Assembly: GCF_019968765.1 (NCBI RefSeq)
Contig: NZ_CP074149.1
Coordinates: 3,968,001-4,032,000, forward strand
DNA from: Enterobacter sp. JBIWA008
GTDB lineage: Bacteria; Pseudomonadota; Gammaproteobacteria; Enterobacterales; Enterobacteriaceae
Reading direction: 5' to 3'
Length of the DNA: 64,000 nt
Made by a program: the position numbers and the translations under genes. This document shows positions 33,301 to 41,201 of this stretch, piece by piece. The first letter of the stretch is position 1. Each line of letters opens with the position of its first letter. The notes beneath the pieces were generated by a model. It was given only the letters and a program-made list of their open reading frames with translations. It searched no databases and was not told the origin of the DNA.

Positions 33301-34071
33301 TCAGCTCAGGGCCAGCTCGCGGCAGGCGCGGACCGCGCTCAGTGCCGCCAGGGTGGAGGTTTTCGGGTTGCCGGCCAGCGGCAGCCCGCTCAGCTCCAGG
33401 TGGAACTCGCCAAACATCCCTTCAACGTGCAGCGTGTGGGTGTTGCGTTTTGTGGCCGGGTCGACCATCAGCTGCACGCGCGTGTCGTCCATCCCCACGC
33501 CGCCGAGCGCCACGGTCGCCGCCACGTTGGCGTTGGCCGGGAACAGGCGCGCCGCCTGGCGGGCGCTGCCCTCAAAGAAAACCTTCGCCTCTGATACCGA
33601 ACTGAGATCGATGAGCTGTTCGGCGTAGCTGCCGCGCCAGCTGGCCGGACTTTTACGTGACCGGTAGGTCACGCGCTCAAGTCCGCCCTCTTTCGCCGCC
33701 GCCAGCCCGTCAATGCCGGCAACCGCACCCGAAAGCAGCGTCAGCCTGCCGCCCGCCGCGAGCAAACGCTGCTCCAGCGCGCTGTCCGCCAGCGCGCCGG
33801 TGGAGATAACCGCCAGATGCCAGCCCCGACGCAGAATGCCTTCGCCGTACTGCGCCACCGCCTGCTGGCTGGCGCACTCCAGCACCAGGTCCGGCGTTTG
33901 CGCGCAATCCATCGGAGAGGCCAGCGCCACCACCGCATCGCCAAACTGCGCCTGAATCGCCGCGTGGTGGGCTTCACGCGCCACAATCCAGCCGATAGCC
34001 ACGCCGGCAGGCAGACGCTCAATCACCGCCTGCGCCATGGCGCCAAAACCAATCAACATAACCTTTTTCAT
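33301..34071 (-). CDS. Aspartate-dehydrogenase-like NAD(P) oxidoreductase
   Basis: This 256-residue protein fits the L-aspartate dehydrogenase (NadX/AspDH) family. It has the N-terminal Rossmann motif G-F-G-A-M-A, E-C-A-S-Q-Q-A-V-A, S-G-A-V-A-G-I-D-G-L, and the C-terminal domain F-P-A-N-A-N-V-A-A-T-V-A-L followed by N-T-H-T-L-H-V-E-G and N-P-K-T-S. The family converts aspartate to iminosuccinate/oxaloacetate, or the reverse. From memory, P. aeruginosa PA3505 is a characterised member that sits in a similar catabolic cluster. Within an aromatic-degradation operon its true substrate is uncertain: it could process an amino acid or imine released from the growth substrate. Confidence 0.85.
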   Translation of the reverse strand: MKKVMLIGFGAMAQAVIERLPAGVAIGWIVAREAHHAAIQAQFGDAVVALASPMDCAQTPDLVLECASQQAVAQYGEGILRRGWHLAVISTGALADSALEQRLLAAGGRLTLLSGAVAGIDGLAAAKEGGLERVTYRSRKSPASWRGSYAEQLIDLSSVSEAKVFFEGSARQAARLFPANANVAATVALGGVGMDDTRVQLMVDPATKRNTHTLHVEGMFGEFHLELSGLPLAGNPKTSTLAALSAVRACRELALS

Positions 34072-34080
34072 GATGTGTCC

Positions 34081-34875
34081 TTACAGATGGCGGCAGAAGC
34101 CGCCGGAAACGTCCAGCGCCGCGCCGGTGGTAAACGAGGCCAGCGGCGAGGCGAGGAACAGCAGCGCCTGCGCAGGCTCCTGCGGCTTGCCGAGGCGCGC
34201 CATCGGAATGCCTCTTTTGCGCGCGATTTCCGCCGTCCACTCCGGCCAGCTCTGGCTTTTGTCCGTCCTGTTCTCAAAGCGGCGCTGCCACTGCCCGGAT
34301 TCCACCATGCCAAGCAATATGGAATTGACGCGGATGCCTTTGCCCACCAGCTCTTTCGAGAGCGTGAGCGTCATGTTCAGCAGCGCGGCACGGGCGGCAG
34401 AGGTGGCAATCATGTGCTCCTCGGGCTGCAGCGCCAGCAGGGAGTTCACGCAGGTGATAGAGGCGATATCCGACTGCTCCAGCAGCGGCTGAAAAGCCTG
34501 TACCGGGTTGATCACCCCAAACAGCTTGAGCTCGGCTTCGTGCAGCCACGCCTCGCGCGGAGTATCCTGGAAGTGCGCCACGTAGCCCTGTCCGGCGTTG
34601 TTGATAAGCATGTCCGCCGCGCCGAAGCGCGCCTGAACGGCGTCCGCGAAGGCCCGCATGTCGTCAGCGTTCAGCACGTCGCAGCGGTAAGAGAAAATAT
34701 CCCCGTCGGGGTATTCGTTGTGCAGCGCCGCATGGGCACTGGCGAGACGGTCCGGGTCGCGGCCGCAGAAGGCCACTTTTGCCCCCTCGCCCAGCAGCAG
34801 GCGCAGCGTTTCAAAACCAATACCAGAAGAACCGCCGGTAACGACCGCTACGCGCCCGTCAATTTGTGCATTCAT
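34081..34875 (-). CDS. Short-chain dehydrogenase-like protein lacking the catalytic Tyr and Lys
   Basis: The ATG at 34875, preceded by AGAGGTGCGCG, gives 264 residues; it overlaps the end of the hydrolase gene by 17 bases. The cofactor motif T-G-G-S-S-G-I-G (13-20), N-N-A-G (92-95) and a Ser at 145 are present, but the Y-x3-K catalytic pair is replaced by Thr158 and Arg162 (A-T-S-A-A-R-A-A-L). The C-terminus ends D-V-S-G-G-F as in normal SDRs. The rest of the frame is intact, so this is not simple decay. It may catalyse a different reaction or act as a structural partner of the neighbouring enzymes. Confidence 0.85.
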   Translation of the reverse strand: MNAQIDGRVAVVTGGSSGIGFETLRLLLGEGAKVAFCGRDPDRLASAHAALHNEYPDGDIFSYRCDVLNADDMRAFADAVQARFGAADMLINNAGQGYVAHFQDTPREAWLHEAELKLFGVINPVQAFQPLLEQSDIASITCVNSLLALQPEEHMIATSAARAALLNMTLTLSKELVGKGIRVNSILLGMVESGQWQRRFENRTDKSQSWPEWTAEIARKRGIPMARLGKPQEPAQALLFLASPLASFTTGAALDVSGGFCRHL

Positions 34876-35632
34876 CGCGCACCTCTTCGTTAATGCGTAA
34901 AAGCTGTTGGTTAAAAAACGCGTCGTTATCGAGATAGCTGGCGTGCCCGGCCTGGGGAATAACGATAAACGGCATGCCGTAGCGCAGCGCCAGCCCCTGA
35001 ACCAGCTCGGGCTGCGTGATCGCATCCTGCTCGCCGCACCAGACTTCAAAGCTGCCCGGGTAGCGCTTAAGCCAGCCGTGAATGTCGTCATGTGCCAGCA
35101 TCCACGCGGCAGCGAGGTAGCCTTCAGGACGCAGCCCGCGCATGCCCGCCGCAACGGTGGCTATATCGTCCATCCGCGCGCCGGTGCGCAGCAGTTTCGC
35201 GGCGCGGGTCTGCGCGAGAATATCGCCGCCGAGCGCTATCTGCTGCTCGCGGCTGCGCCAGACCTGCTCGCGCTGCTCCGGCGCAGCCTGGCCGTAGCCC
35301 TGGGCGGCGTCTGCCAGCACCAGATGCAGCACACGCTCCGGAAATTTCGCCGCAAAGGAGCTGGCAACCAGCGCCCCGAGCGAATGGCCGACCAGTACCG
35401 CCTGCCAGACGCCCACTCGGTCGAGCATCGCCGCCAGCGCGTCGGCGTAATCCCCGGCGTTCGCGCGCTCCGCTGCCAGCATCGGGCTTTCGCCATAACC
35501 GGGCATGTCCCACGCCAGCACGCGAAAACCTGCCAGCGCCATCTGCTTATGCCAGGAGGCTGCGCCGGAACTGATGCCGTGCAGCAGCATCAGCGGAATG
35601 CCGCTTCCCTGTTCACGAAAACCCGTCATCAT
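34859..35632 (-). CDS. Alpha/beta hydrolase, candidate ring-fission product hydrolase
   Basis: This 257-residue protein has the alpha/beta hydrolase fold. The oxyanion motif L-L-H-G-I is at 16-20, the nucleophile Ser84 in V-G-H-S-L-G, an acid Asp near residue 205 (C-G-E-Q-D-A-I-T) and the His in Q-A-G-H-A-S-Y near 233. Hydrolases of this size split the C-C bond of meta-cleavage products in BphD-type pathways, which would fit the extradiol dioxygenase in the same operon. Esterase activity is the alternative. It starts 6 bases after the cupin gene. Start at 35632 or 35629 (adjacent ATG codons). Confidence 0.87.
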   Translation of the reverse strand: MMTGFREQGSGIPLMLLHGISSGAASWHKQMALAGFRVLAWDMPGYGESPMLAAERANAGDYADALAAMLDRVGVWQAVLVGHSLGALVASSFAAKFPERVLHLVLADAAQGYGQAAPEQREQVWRSREQQIALGGDILAQTRAAKLLRTGARMDDIATVAAGMRGLRPEGYLAAAWMLAHDDIHGWLKRYPGSFEVWCGEQDAITQPELVQGLALRYGMPFIVIPQAGHASYLDNDAFFNQQLLRINEEVRDECTN

Positions 35633-35638
35633 GCCCCC

Positions 35639-36169
35639 TTAGCTCCGCTTCACTTTCGAAAGCGGATGATCGGATGGATAGGTCGGGATTTCTGGCTTGT
35701 TAGTCCCCAGCATGACGCACATCAGCGCCTCTTCTTCCCCGTGGTTGAACAGCCCACGATAGATGCCCGGCGGGACGGAGATCAGGTCACGCTCGCGCAG
35801 GATGGTTTCGGTGTAGTTATCACCGTCCTGAATCATCAGCGTGATCTGCCCTTTAAGCATGAAGAACACCTCTTCCACGTCGTCATGCAGGTGCAGCGGC
35901 CCTTCACACTTCGACGGCAGCACCATGGTGGAGAAGGTGAAATGGTCCGCCTGCACGGTGTTGGTGTCGTTCGCCACGCCCGTTGCGCCGGTGCCGATAT
36001 AGCGCATCTGCGCCCGGCGGTATTTCGGGTCAAAATCGGCCTGGAACTTCAGCGCGTTCCAGTCGTATTTACGGCCTTCGAAGCGCGCGATGCGCGACTC
36101 GACCCACTCTTCCATCGTCAGGTGGTCAGGCTTGATGCCTGATGTGTTGGTTACGGTTGAATCAGTCAT
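35639..36169 (-). CDS. Cupin-domain protein
   Basis: This 176-residue protein contains one cupin barrel. The metal-binding first motif is P-L-H-L-H-D-D-V-E-E-V-F-F-M-L-K-G (residues about 91-108; His, His and Glu ligands); the second, around P-P-G-I-Y-R-G-L-F-N-H-G, retains one His. Cupins in aromatic operons include small dioxygenases, isomerases and substrate-binding proteins, so no reaction can be assigned. It lies 10 bases after the transporter gene and 6 bases before the hydrolase gene, within the operon. Confidence 0.82.
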   Translation of the reverse strand: MTDSTVTNTSGIKPDHLTMEEWVESRIARFEGRKYDWNALKFQADFDPKYRRAQMRYIGTGATGVANDTNTVQADHFTFSTMVLPSKCEGPLHLHDDVEEVFFMLKGQITLMIQDGDNYTETILRERDLISVPPGIYRGLFNHGEEEALMCVMLGTNKPEIPTYPSDHPLSKVKRS

Positions 36170-36179
36170 GACACTCTCC

Positions 36180-37436
36180 TCAGTAACGTCTCAGCAGCGG
36201 CAGTAACAGGACGCAGCCCACCGCCGCCATCACCGCCAGAAAAATCAGCCCGGAATCCATGCTGTGGGTGAAGGCGATAAGCGCGCCCATCACCGCCGGC
36301 GACAGCGCGCCCGCAAAGTTTCCCAGCCCGTTGAAAATGCCGCCCGCCGTGGCGCTTACCCGCGGATGGGTGGCCTTTGCCAGCAGGGCGAAAATGTTGG
36401 GTGCGCCGGTGCCCCACATAAAGGTGCTGAAGCTCATCGCCACGATGACGGCCAGCGGGGTATCGAGGTGCATCACCGCCGCCAGCCCGACGGCCGCCCC
36501 CGCCATGGAGATAAAGCAGGCCGCCGCGCGCTTATCAACTCGGTCAGAGAGCCACGCGCCAATCACTTCCCCCGCCAGCATGGCGATGAACGGCATCGAC
36601 GACAGCCAGCCCGCGTGCTCCAGATGAATGCCTTTGCCCTTGATGAGGTAGCCCGGCAGCCAGCCGTTGATGCCCCACAGGTAGGTCAGGAAAGCGATGT
36701 TAAAGATGCAGATAATCCAGAAGTGCGGGCTGACGAACAGCTCGCGCCGCGCCGCTCGCCGCTCATCCTGGGACGCCTGCGAGGTGCCGGGTTTTGCCTC
36801 CAGCCGGATCCCGCGCAGGCCGACGCGCACGAAGATAAGCACCGGTACGGTCAGCATTGCCATCACAAAGAAGGTGCTCTGCCAGCCGAAGGTGTTCAGC
36901 AGCCAGAGGGAAAGCGGGAAGCCAATCGCCGCGCCGACCGGAGTGCCCAGCAGCCACAGCATGGTGGCCCGCGCCTGCAGATGCTGCGGGAAGTTGTGGC
37001 GTACGATGGCGAAGGCCAGCGGGAACAGCGGCCCTTCCGCCACGCCCAGCAGAATACGCAGAACGATCATCAGCGTGTAGTTATGGGTAAAGCCCATCGC
37101 CACCATCAGCGCGCACCACACCACCATCATTCCGGTGAGCAGGCGCAGCGGCGCGATTTTGTCCCCCAGGCCACTGAGGAAGACCGACGAAAAGCCGTAG
37201 CTCAGCAGGAAGGCGCTCATCAGGATGCCGAGGCGCGTGGTATCAAAATCGATACCCATCGCCTGCTGGAAATGGCCGTCGGAAAACAGCGCCGCAATGC
37301 TGATTTTGTCGAAAAATGCCAGCAGCACGCAGGCCAGCAGCGACAGCGGGATGGCCCAGCGCACCGCTTTTTCGGGCGTACGGGTTCCCTCACCGCTCGC
37401 CCCAGCGGGCGCGGTGTTGCTCTCTAATGTGGTCAT
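36180..37436 (-). CDS. MFS transporter, anion:cation symporter type
   Basis: This 418-residue protein has 12 predicted membrane helices and a 25-residue polar N-terminus. The MFS loop 2-3 signature appears as G-L-G-D-K-I-A-P-L-R and the ACS-family stretch R-I-L-L-G-V-A-E-G-P-L-F-P near residue 130. Members of this family carry organic anions such as aromatic acids with protons. It is cotranscribed with the catabolic enzymes and so probably imports their substrate. A second, divergent transporter at 43277 has the same G-I-A-E-G-P-L-F signature. Confidence 0.87.
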   Translation of the reverse strand: MTTLESNTAPAGASGEGTRTPEKAVRWAIPLSLLACVLLAFFDKISIAALFSDGHFQQAMGIDFDTTRLGILMSAFLLSYGFSSVFLSGLGDKIAPLRLLTGMMVVWCALMVAMGFTHNYTLMIVLRILLGVAEGPLFPLAFAIVRHNFPQHLQARATMLWLLGTPVGAAIGFPLSLWLLNTFGWQSTFFVMAMLTVPVLIFVRVGLRGIRLEAKPGTSQASQDERRAARRELFVSPHFWIICIFNIAFLTYLWGINGWLPGYLIKGKGIHLEHAGWLSSMPFIAMLAGEVIGAWLSDRVDKRAAACFISMAGAAVGLAAVMHLDTPLAVIVAMSFSTFMWGTGAPNIFALLAKATHPRVSATAGGIFNGLGNFAGALSPAVMGALIAFTHSMDSGLIFLAVMAAVGCVLLLPLLRRY

Positions 37437-37461
37437 CTCTCCCCCTACGGGTGCGGGTTAG

Positions 37462-38649
37462 CTATCGCAGTGACATCAGTGAAAAAGCCGGGTCGCCTAG
37501 CGGTACATCCGATAAATCCCGCCCCGCTGCCATCCAGCGCTTCGCCAGCTTGACGGTGCGCGCGTCGTTGAACGCCACCAGCTGCGTCAGCCGCCCGCTA
37601 TCGTCCAGCGAGAAGAACAGCGAATCTTCCCGCACTACCGTTCTGCTGCCCGGCTGCGGAATGCCGAGGATCTGGATGTTGTGCTGATATTGATCCGACC
37701 ATAGCCACGGCGCGTCGTCATAGCCCGGTGCATCGGGGTTGAGCATCGCTTTCGCCGTCGCCACCGCCTGGTTCTGGGCGAAGGCCCAGGACTGGATGCA
37801 CAGGCCGTAGTGATGATGCTGCGCCACATCGCCGGCGGCAAAGATGAACGGATCCGACGTTCTCCCCTGGGCATCCACGACGATACCGCGTTCAGTCTTC
37901 AGCCCCGCGACACGGGCCAGCTCCAGATTGAGATCGACGCCGATCCCCACCACCACCGCATCAAAGGTTTCACGCTGGCCGCCGCAGTGGATAACCGGAA
38001 GGCCGTTATCGTCCTCCAGCTCCAGCGTGCCGCAGCCGGTACGGATCTCCACGCCCTGCTCGCGATGTATAGCCTCTAAGCGCTGCGACACCTCGCCGCT
38101 CACCGAGCGCATGCACAGCGCGGGCTGCTGCTCGAACAGCGTGACCGCTACGCCGCATTTGCGCGCGGACGCGGCAATCTCAAGGCCAATCCAGCCGCCG
38201 CCGACAATCGCCAGTTTGTGACTTTTCGCCAGTCGACCTTTCAGGCGCTGCGCGTCCTGCCAGTGGCGCAGGGTGTAGACCTCAGGATGCCTTGACCACG
38301 CCTCGCCCGGCAGGCGCGCCCGCCCTCCGGTGGCAATTAAAAGAATGTTGTAACCAAGACATTCACCGCTGTTCAGACGCACGGTTTTCGCCTCGGGGTC
38401 AATCTGCTCTGCGCGCAGAGGGCGGTGCCAGCTCAGGTTCAGCGCCTGCTGCGCCTCGTCGGTAAACAGCCTTGGGAGCGCCGCGTCCGGCTCCAGCAAA
38501 GACGCTTTTGACAGCGGCGGGCGCTCGTAGAAATCCCATTCCTCTTCCGCGACCACGCAAATCTCGCCGTCGAAGCCCTCGTCTCGCAGGGTTTTAGCGG
38601 CCCAGCCGCCCGCCTGGCCGCCGCCGATAATGACAATGCGCGACGTCAT
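37462..38649 (-). CDS. FAD-dependent ferredoxin reductase of the Rieske oxygenase system
   Basis: The ATG at 38649 gives 395 residues and overlaps the dioxygenase stop by 4 bases (ATGA); a 21-codon upstream extension was rejected. The FAD motif G-G-G-Q-A-G-G is at the N-terminus, the NAD motif V-G-G-G-W-I-G-L-E near residue 150, and the C-terminal FAD motif F-A-A-G-D-V-A near 275. The sequence fits the BphA4/HcaD-type reductases that pass electrons from NADH to a Rieske ferredoxin. It completes the three-component system with the ferredoxin at 42539 and oxygenase at 41201. Confidence 0.92.
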   Translation of the reverse strand: MTSRIVIIGGGQAGGWAAKTLRDEGFDGEICVVAEEEWDFYERPPLSKASLLEPDAALPRLFTDEAQQALNLSWHRPLRAEQIDPEAKTVRLNSGECLGYNILLIATGGRARLPGEAWSRHPEVYTLRHWQDAQRLKGRLAKSHKLAIVGGGWIGLEIAASARKCGVAVTLFEQQPALCMRSVSGEVSQRLEAIHREQGVEIRTGCGTLELEDDNGLPVIHCGGQRETFDAVVVGIGVDLNLELARVAGLKTERGIVVDAQGRTSDPFIFAAGDVAQHHHYGLCIQSWAFAQNQAVATAKAMLNPDAPGYDDAPWLWSDQYQHNIQILGIPQPGSRTVVREDSLFFSLDDSGRLTQLVAFNDARTVKLAKRWMAAGRDLSDVPLGDPAFSLMSLR

Positions 38650-39572
38650 ACCGCCTCCGGCTTTTTCTGCTGGCGGCGCGTATCGTGGTCGATGCCGCCT
38701 TCCACAGCCCATTCGGTGAAGGAAACCAGCGAGTGCTCCAGCTCGCGCGGCTGCCAGTTCTCGGTCAGGTAGTCGTCGTTGGTGTAATACTCAAACGCGC
38801 CGCCGGTCGGGCTGTTGACGTACCAGAAGTACGCCGACGACACAGGATGGCGACCCGGGCCGATGAAGGTGCTCCATTCATTTTTATTCATCGCGATTCC
38901 GCCGCCGATTACCTCGTGGATGTCGCGCACGGTAAAGGCCACGTGGTTCAAACCCCGCTTGCGGTTCGGCAGCTGCAGCAGGAACAGGTTGTGATGTCCG
39001 CCGCGGGTGCCGCAGCGCAGGAACACGGCGCGGTTGATGTAGCGGTCCGAGACCTGGAAGCCGAGCACCTCGCGGTAGAATTTTTCCACCGCCGCCAGCT
39101 CCTCCACGAAGAACACCACGTGCCCCACGTTGATGGGCTGGGCGCGATCGTAAACCGGGCTGGGCGTGTCAATACGGCGAACGTCGCCCCACTGGTTGAT
39201 CGGTTCAACGTTCAGCTCCACGTCGGTCTGCAGGCTGACCTGCACGCGCAGCGTCATGCCGTTGGGGTCGAGGCACTCCAGCGCGTCACCCACTTCACGA
39301 AAGCCGGGCTGCTGCGCCAGCTTAGGGCGCAGCGCGTCCAGGTCTCTCCGGGTAGCAACCGCCCAGGTCATGCGTCGCAGGGTGTTGCCCGCTTCAAACG
39401 CCGGCGGCAGGTCGGGGCTGTCGATCGGGTTAAGCTCCACGCGCGCGCCGCTCAGGGTGGTAAAACGCTGGCCGCTGGCATCGCCCGTCAGGCCAAAATC
39501 ACGCATAAATTTGGCGCAGTGCGTCAGGTCTTCCACGCCAAATTCCAGCTTTTCAATTCCGGTTACACTCAT
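38646..39572 (-). CDS. Extradiol (meta-cleavage) dioxygenase, VOC superfamily, BphC-like
   Basis: This 308-residue protein has two vicinal-oxygen-chelate domains. The iron ligands are His151, His210 and Glu261, almost the same numbers as His146, His210 and Glu260 of BphC, and the second-shell residues His194, His242 and Tyr251 match His195, His241 and Tyr250. This complete set argues for a working Fe(II) dioxygenase that opens a catechol ring next to the diol. The start at 39572 removes an 8-codon open extension. Its position after iclR and before the ferredoxin reductase fits an aromatic ring-opening step. Confidence 0.92.
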   Translation of the reverse strand: MSVTGIEKLEFGVEDLTHCAKFMRDFGLTGDASGQRFTTLSGARVELNPIDSPDLPPAFEAGNTLRRMTWAVATRRDLDALRPKLAQQPGFREVGDALECLDPNGMTLRVQVSLQTDVELNVEPINQWGDVRRIDTPSPVYDRAQPINVGHVVFFVEELAAVEKFYREVLGFQVSDRYINRAVFLRCGTRGGHHNLFLLQLPNRKRGLNHVAFTVRDIHEVIGGGIAMNKNEWSTFIGPGRHPVSSAYFWYVNSPTGGAFEYYTNDDYLTENWQPRELEHSLVSFTEWAVEGGIDHDTRRQQKKPEAV

Positions 39573-39590
39573 CGTTCGTTGCCTCATCTG

Positions 39591-39603
39591 GCCCAAATTG
39601 GGC
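39591..39603. promoter_or_regulatory. Palindrome GCCCAA-A-TTGGGC between iclR and the dioxygenase gene
   Basis: This 13-base inverted repeat lies in the only sizeable gap (78 bases) inside the operon, 19 bases before the dioxygenase ATG. It could be an internal operator or a processing hairpin. It does not resemble the GTTTCAC palindromes of the main control region. Confidence 0.35.
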
Positions 39604-39650
39604 GTAAAACATGCCCGACGCGGTCAAGCGCCTGACGTTAACTCACTGAT

Positions 39651-40442
39651 TTAACTGGCCTGCGACAGGTACCCTAAGAAGCCAGAAATTTTATCCGCCG
39701 CGAGGCACACCTCGTTTTGCAGACGCTCGCGGTCGGCCTGCGGGATCTCCTCCGACGGCACCAGAATGCTGACCACCGCCGCCACGCGTCCGCTTCGGTC
39801 ATACACCGGGTAGACGATGGAGGAGATGCCGTGGCGGAAGAAGGATTCGCCAATCACGTACCCGCGGGCTTTGTCCTGCTGCACCATCTGCCACAGGGCT
39901 TCACGGTCGTGAAGCTGCCCCGGCGTGTTGCCCGGCAGGCGCTCGTGCGGGAACAGCTGTTCAAAATCGGCGCGGGAAATATCGCTCAGCAGCATGCGGC
40001 CAAGCGAGGTGCAGTGCACCGGCAGGCGGGTGCCGATGCTGACCTGATTGATGCGCGACCCGGCGGCGCTGACGCGGGCGATGTAGATAATGTCGCGCCC
40101 GTCGCGGATCGCCAGGTGGCTGCTGCACTGGCTCACGTCGCGCAGCTGCTCAATCACCGGCTGGCCTACCTGCGCCACGTCCAGCGAGGCGATGTACTCA
40201 AAGCCGAGGCGCAGAACGTTCATGCCCAGCGAGAAGGTATTGGTGCGCGCGTTGCGCTCCAGAAAGCCCATAAACTCCAGCGTCTGCACCACGCGGTAGG
40301 CGGTGGCCTTCGGCATATCCACCAGCCGGTGCAGCTCGGCAAAGGTCAGTTCGCGATGCTGCTCGCCGAAGGCCAACAGCAGCTGCAGGCCGCGCTCCAG
40401 CCCCGGCACCAGATACTTCACTTCCCGATCGTTTGCCATCAT
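39651..40442 (-). CDS. IclR-family transcriptional regulator of the catabolic operon
   Basis: The protein (263 residues from the ATG at 40442) has an N-terminal winged HTH (L-T-F-A-E-L-H-R-L-V-D-M-P-K-A-T-A-Y-R-V) and a C-terminal IclR effector domain with S-I-G-T-R-L-P-V-H-C-T-S-L-G-R. The start at 40442 was chosen because GAGG lies 7 bases upstream; the ATG at 40448 leaves no room for a ribosome site. Family members bind aromatic acids or other small metabolites and repress or activate catabolic genes. It is encoded inside the operon, so it should be autoregulated through the palindromes at 42882, 43150 and 43197. Confidence 0.9.
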   Translation of the reverse strand: MMANDREVKYLVPGLERGLQLLLAFGEQHRELTFAELHRLVDMPKATAYRVVQTLEFMGFLERNARTNTFSLGMNVLRLGFEYIASLDVAQVGQPVIEQLRDVSQCSSHLAIRDGRDIIYIARVSAAGSRINQVSIGTRLPVHCTSLGRMLLSDISRADFEQLFPHERLPGNTPGQLHDREALWQMVQQDKARGYVIGESFFRHGISSIVYPVYDRSGRVAAVVSILVPSEEIPQADRERLQNEVCLAADKISGFLGYLSQAS

Positions 40443-40451
40443 CGCCATACC

Positions 40452-41201
40452 TCAGTTAAAAACAAAACCGCCGTTGACCGGGATCAGCTGTCCGGTGATG
40501 AACCGCGACAGATCGCTGAGCAGCCAGACCACGCTGCCGGTGACATCTTCCGGCTGCTGCGCGCCCGTTAATGCGCGACCGTTTTCGTAAAGCTGATGCC
40601 GCTCGGCCGGAACATATTCGGTTGCCTCGACGCGGGTTAATCCCGGGGCGATGGCGTTGATTCGAATGCGTTTTTCACCCAGCTCGCGCGCCATCGAGCG
40701 GGTCATGGCAATCACGGCGCCCTTGCTGGCGACGTAGGCCATCAGGCGCGGCGCGCCCCACAGCGCGGTGTCGGACGCCACGTTTACAATCCCGGCCCCT
40801 TCGCGCAGCAGCGGCACGGCGGCGCGCGTCACCAGCCAGGTGCCTTTGACGTTCACGCGCATTACCCGATCCCAGAGATCCGGATCGTAATCGAGCATAT
40901 TTTTGCCGCCCACGCCGGTCGCCATCGCCGCGTTGTTCACCAGCCCATCAATCTGCCCCTGCTCGCCAATCGCGTTGAACACCTGCTCAATAGAGGCCGG
41001 ATCGGCGAGATCGATAACGTGCGATTCGATCGTAAAACCCTGTGCCCGCAGAGCGTGTGCGCTTTCGGCCAGCTCGCCTTCAAGAATGTCGCACATCACC
41101 ACCGCGGCGCCCTGCTCCGCGCAGGCCTGGGAAAAGTGGTAGCCCAGCCCGCGCGCGGCGCCGGTCACCACGATGCGCTTGCCGCTCAACAGCCCGTTCA
41201 T
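40452..41201 (-). CDS. Short-chain dehydrogenase, candidate cis-dihydrodiol dehydrogenase
   Basis: This 249-residue SDR is complete: T-G-A-A-R-G-L-G (13-20), N-N-A-A (89-92), Ser143, Tyr156 and Lys160 (A-Y-V-A-S-K-G). Its ATG overlaps the oxygenase stop by one base (TGATG), which suggests coupled translation and the next chemical step. A role in oxidising the cis-diol made by the Rieske oxygenase to a catechol is the simplest proposal. It differs from the second SDR of the operon, which lacks Tyr and Lys. Confidence 0.9.
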   Translation of the reverse strand: MNGLLSGKRIVVTGAARGLGYHFSQACAEQGAAVVMCDILEGELAESAHALRAQGFTIESHVIDLADPASIEQVFNAIGEQGQIDGLVNNAAMATGVGGKNMLDYDPDLWDRVMRVNVKGTWLVTRAAVPLLREGAGIVNVASDTALWGAPRLMAYVASKGAVIAMTRSMARELGEKRIRINAIAPGLTRVEATEYVPAERHQLYENGRALTGAQQPEDVTGSVVWLLSDLSRFITGQLIPVNGGFVFN

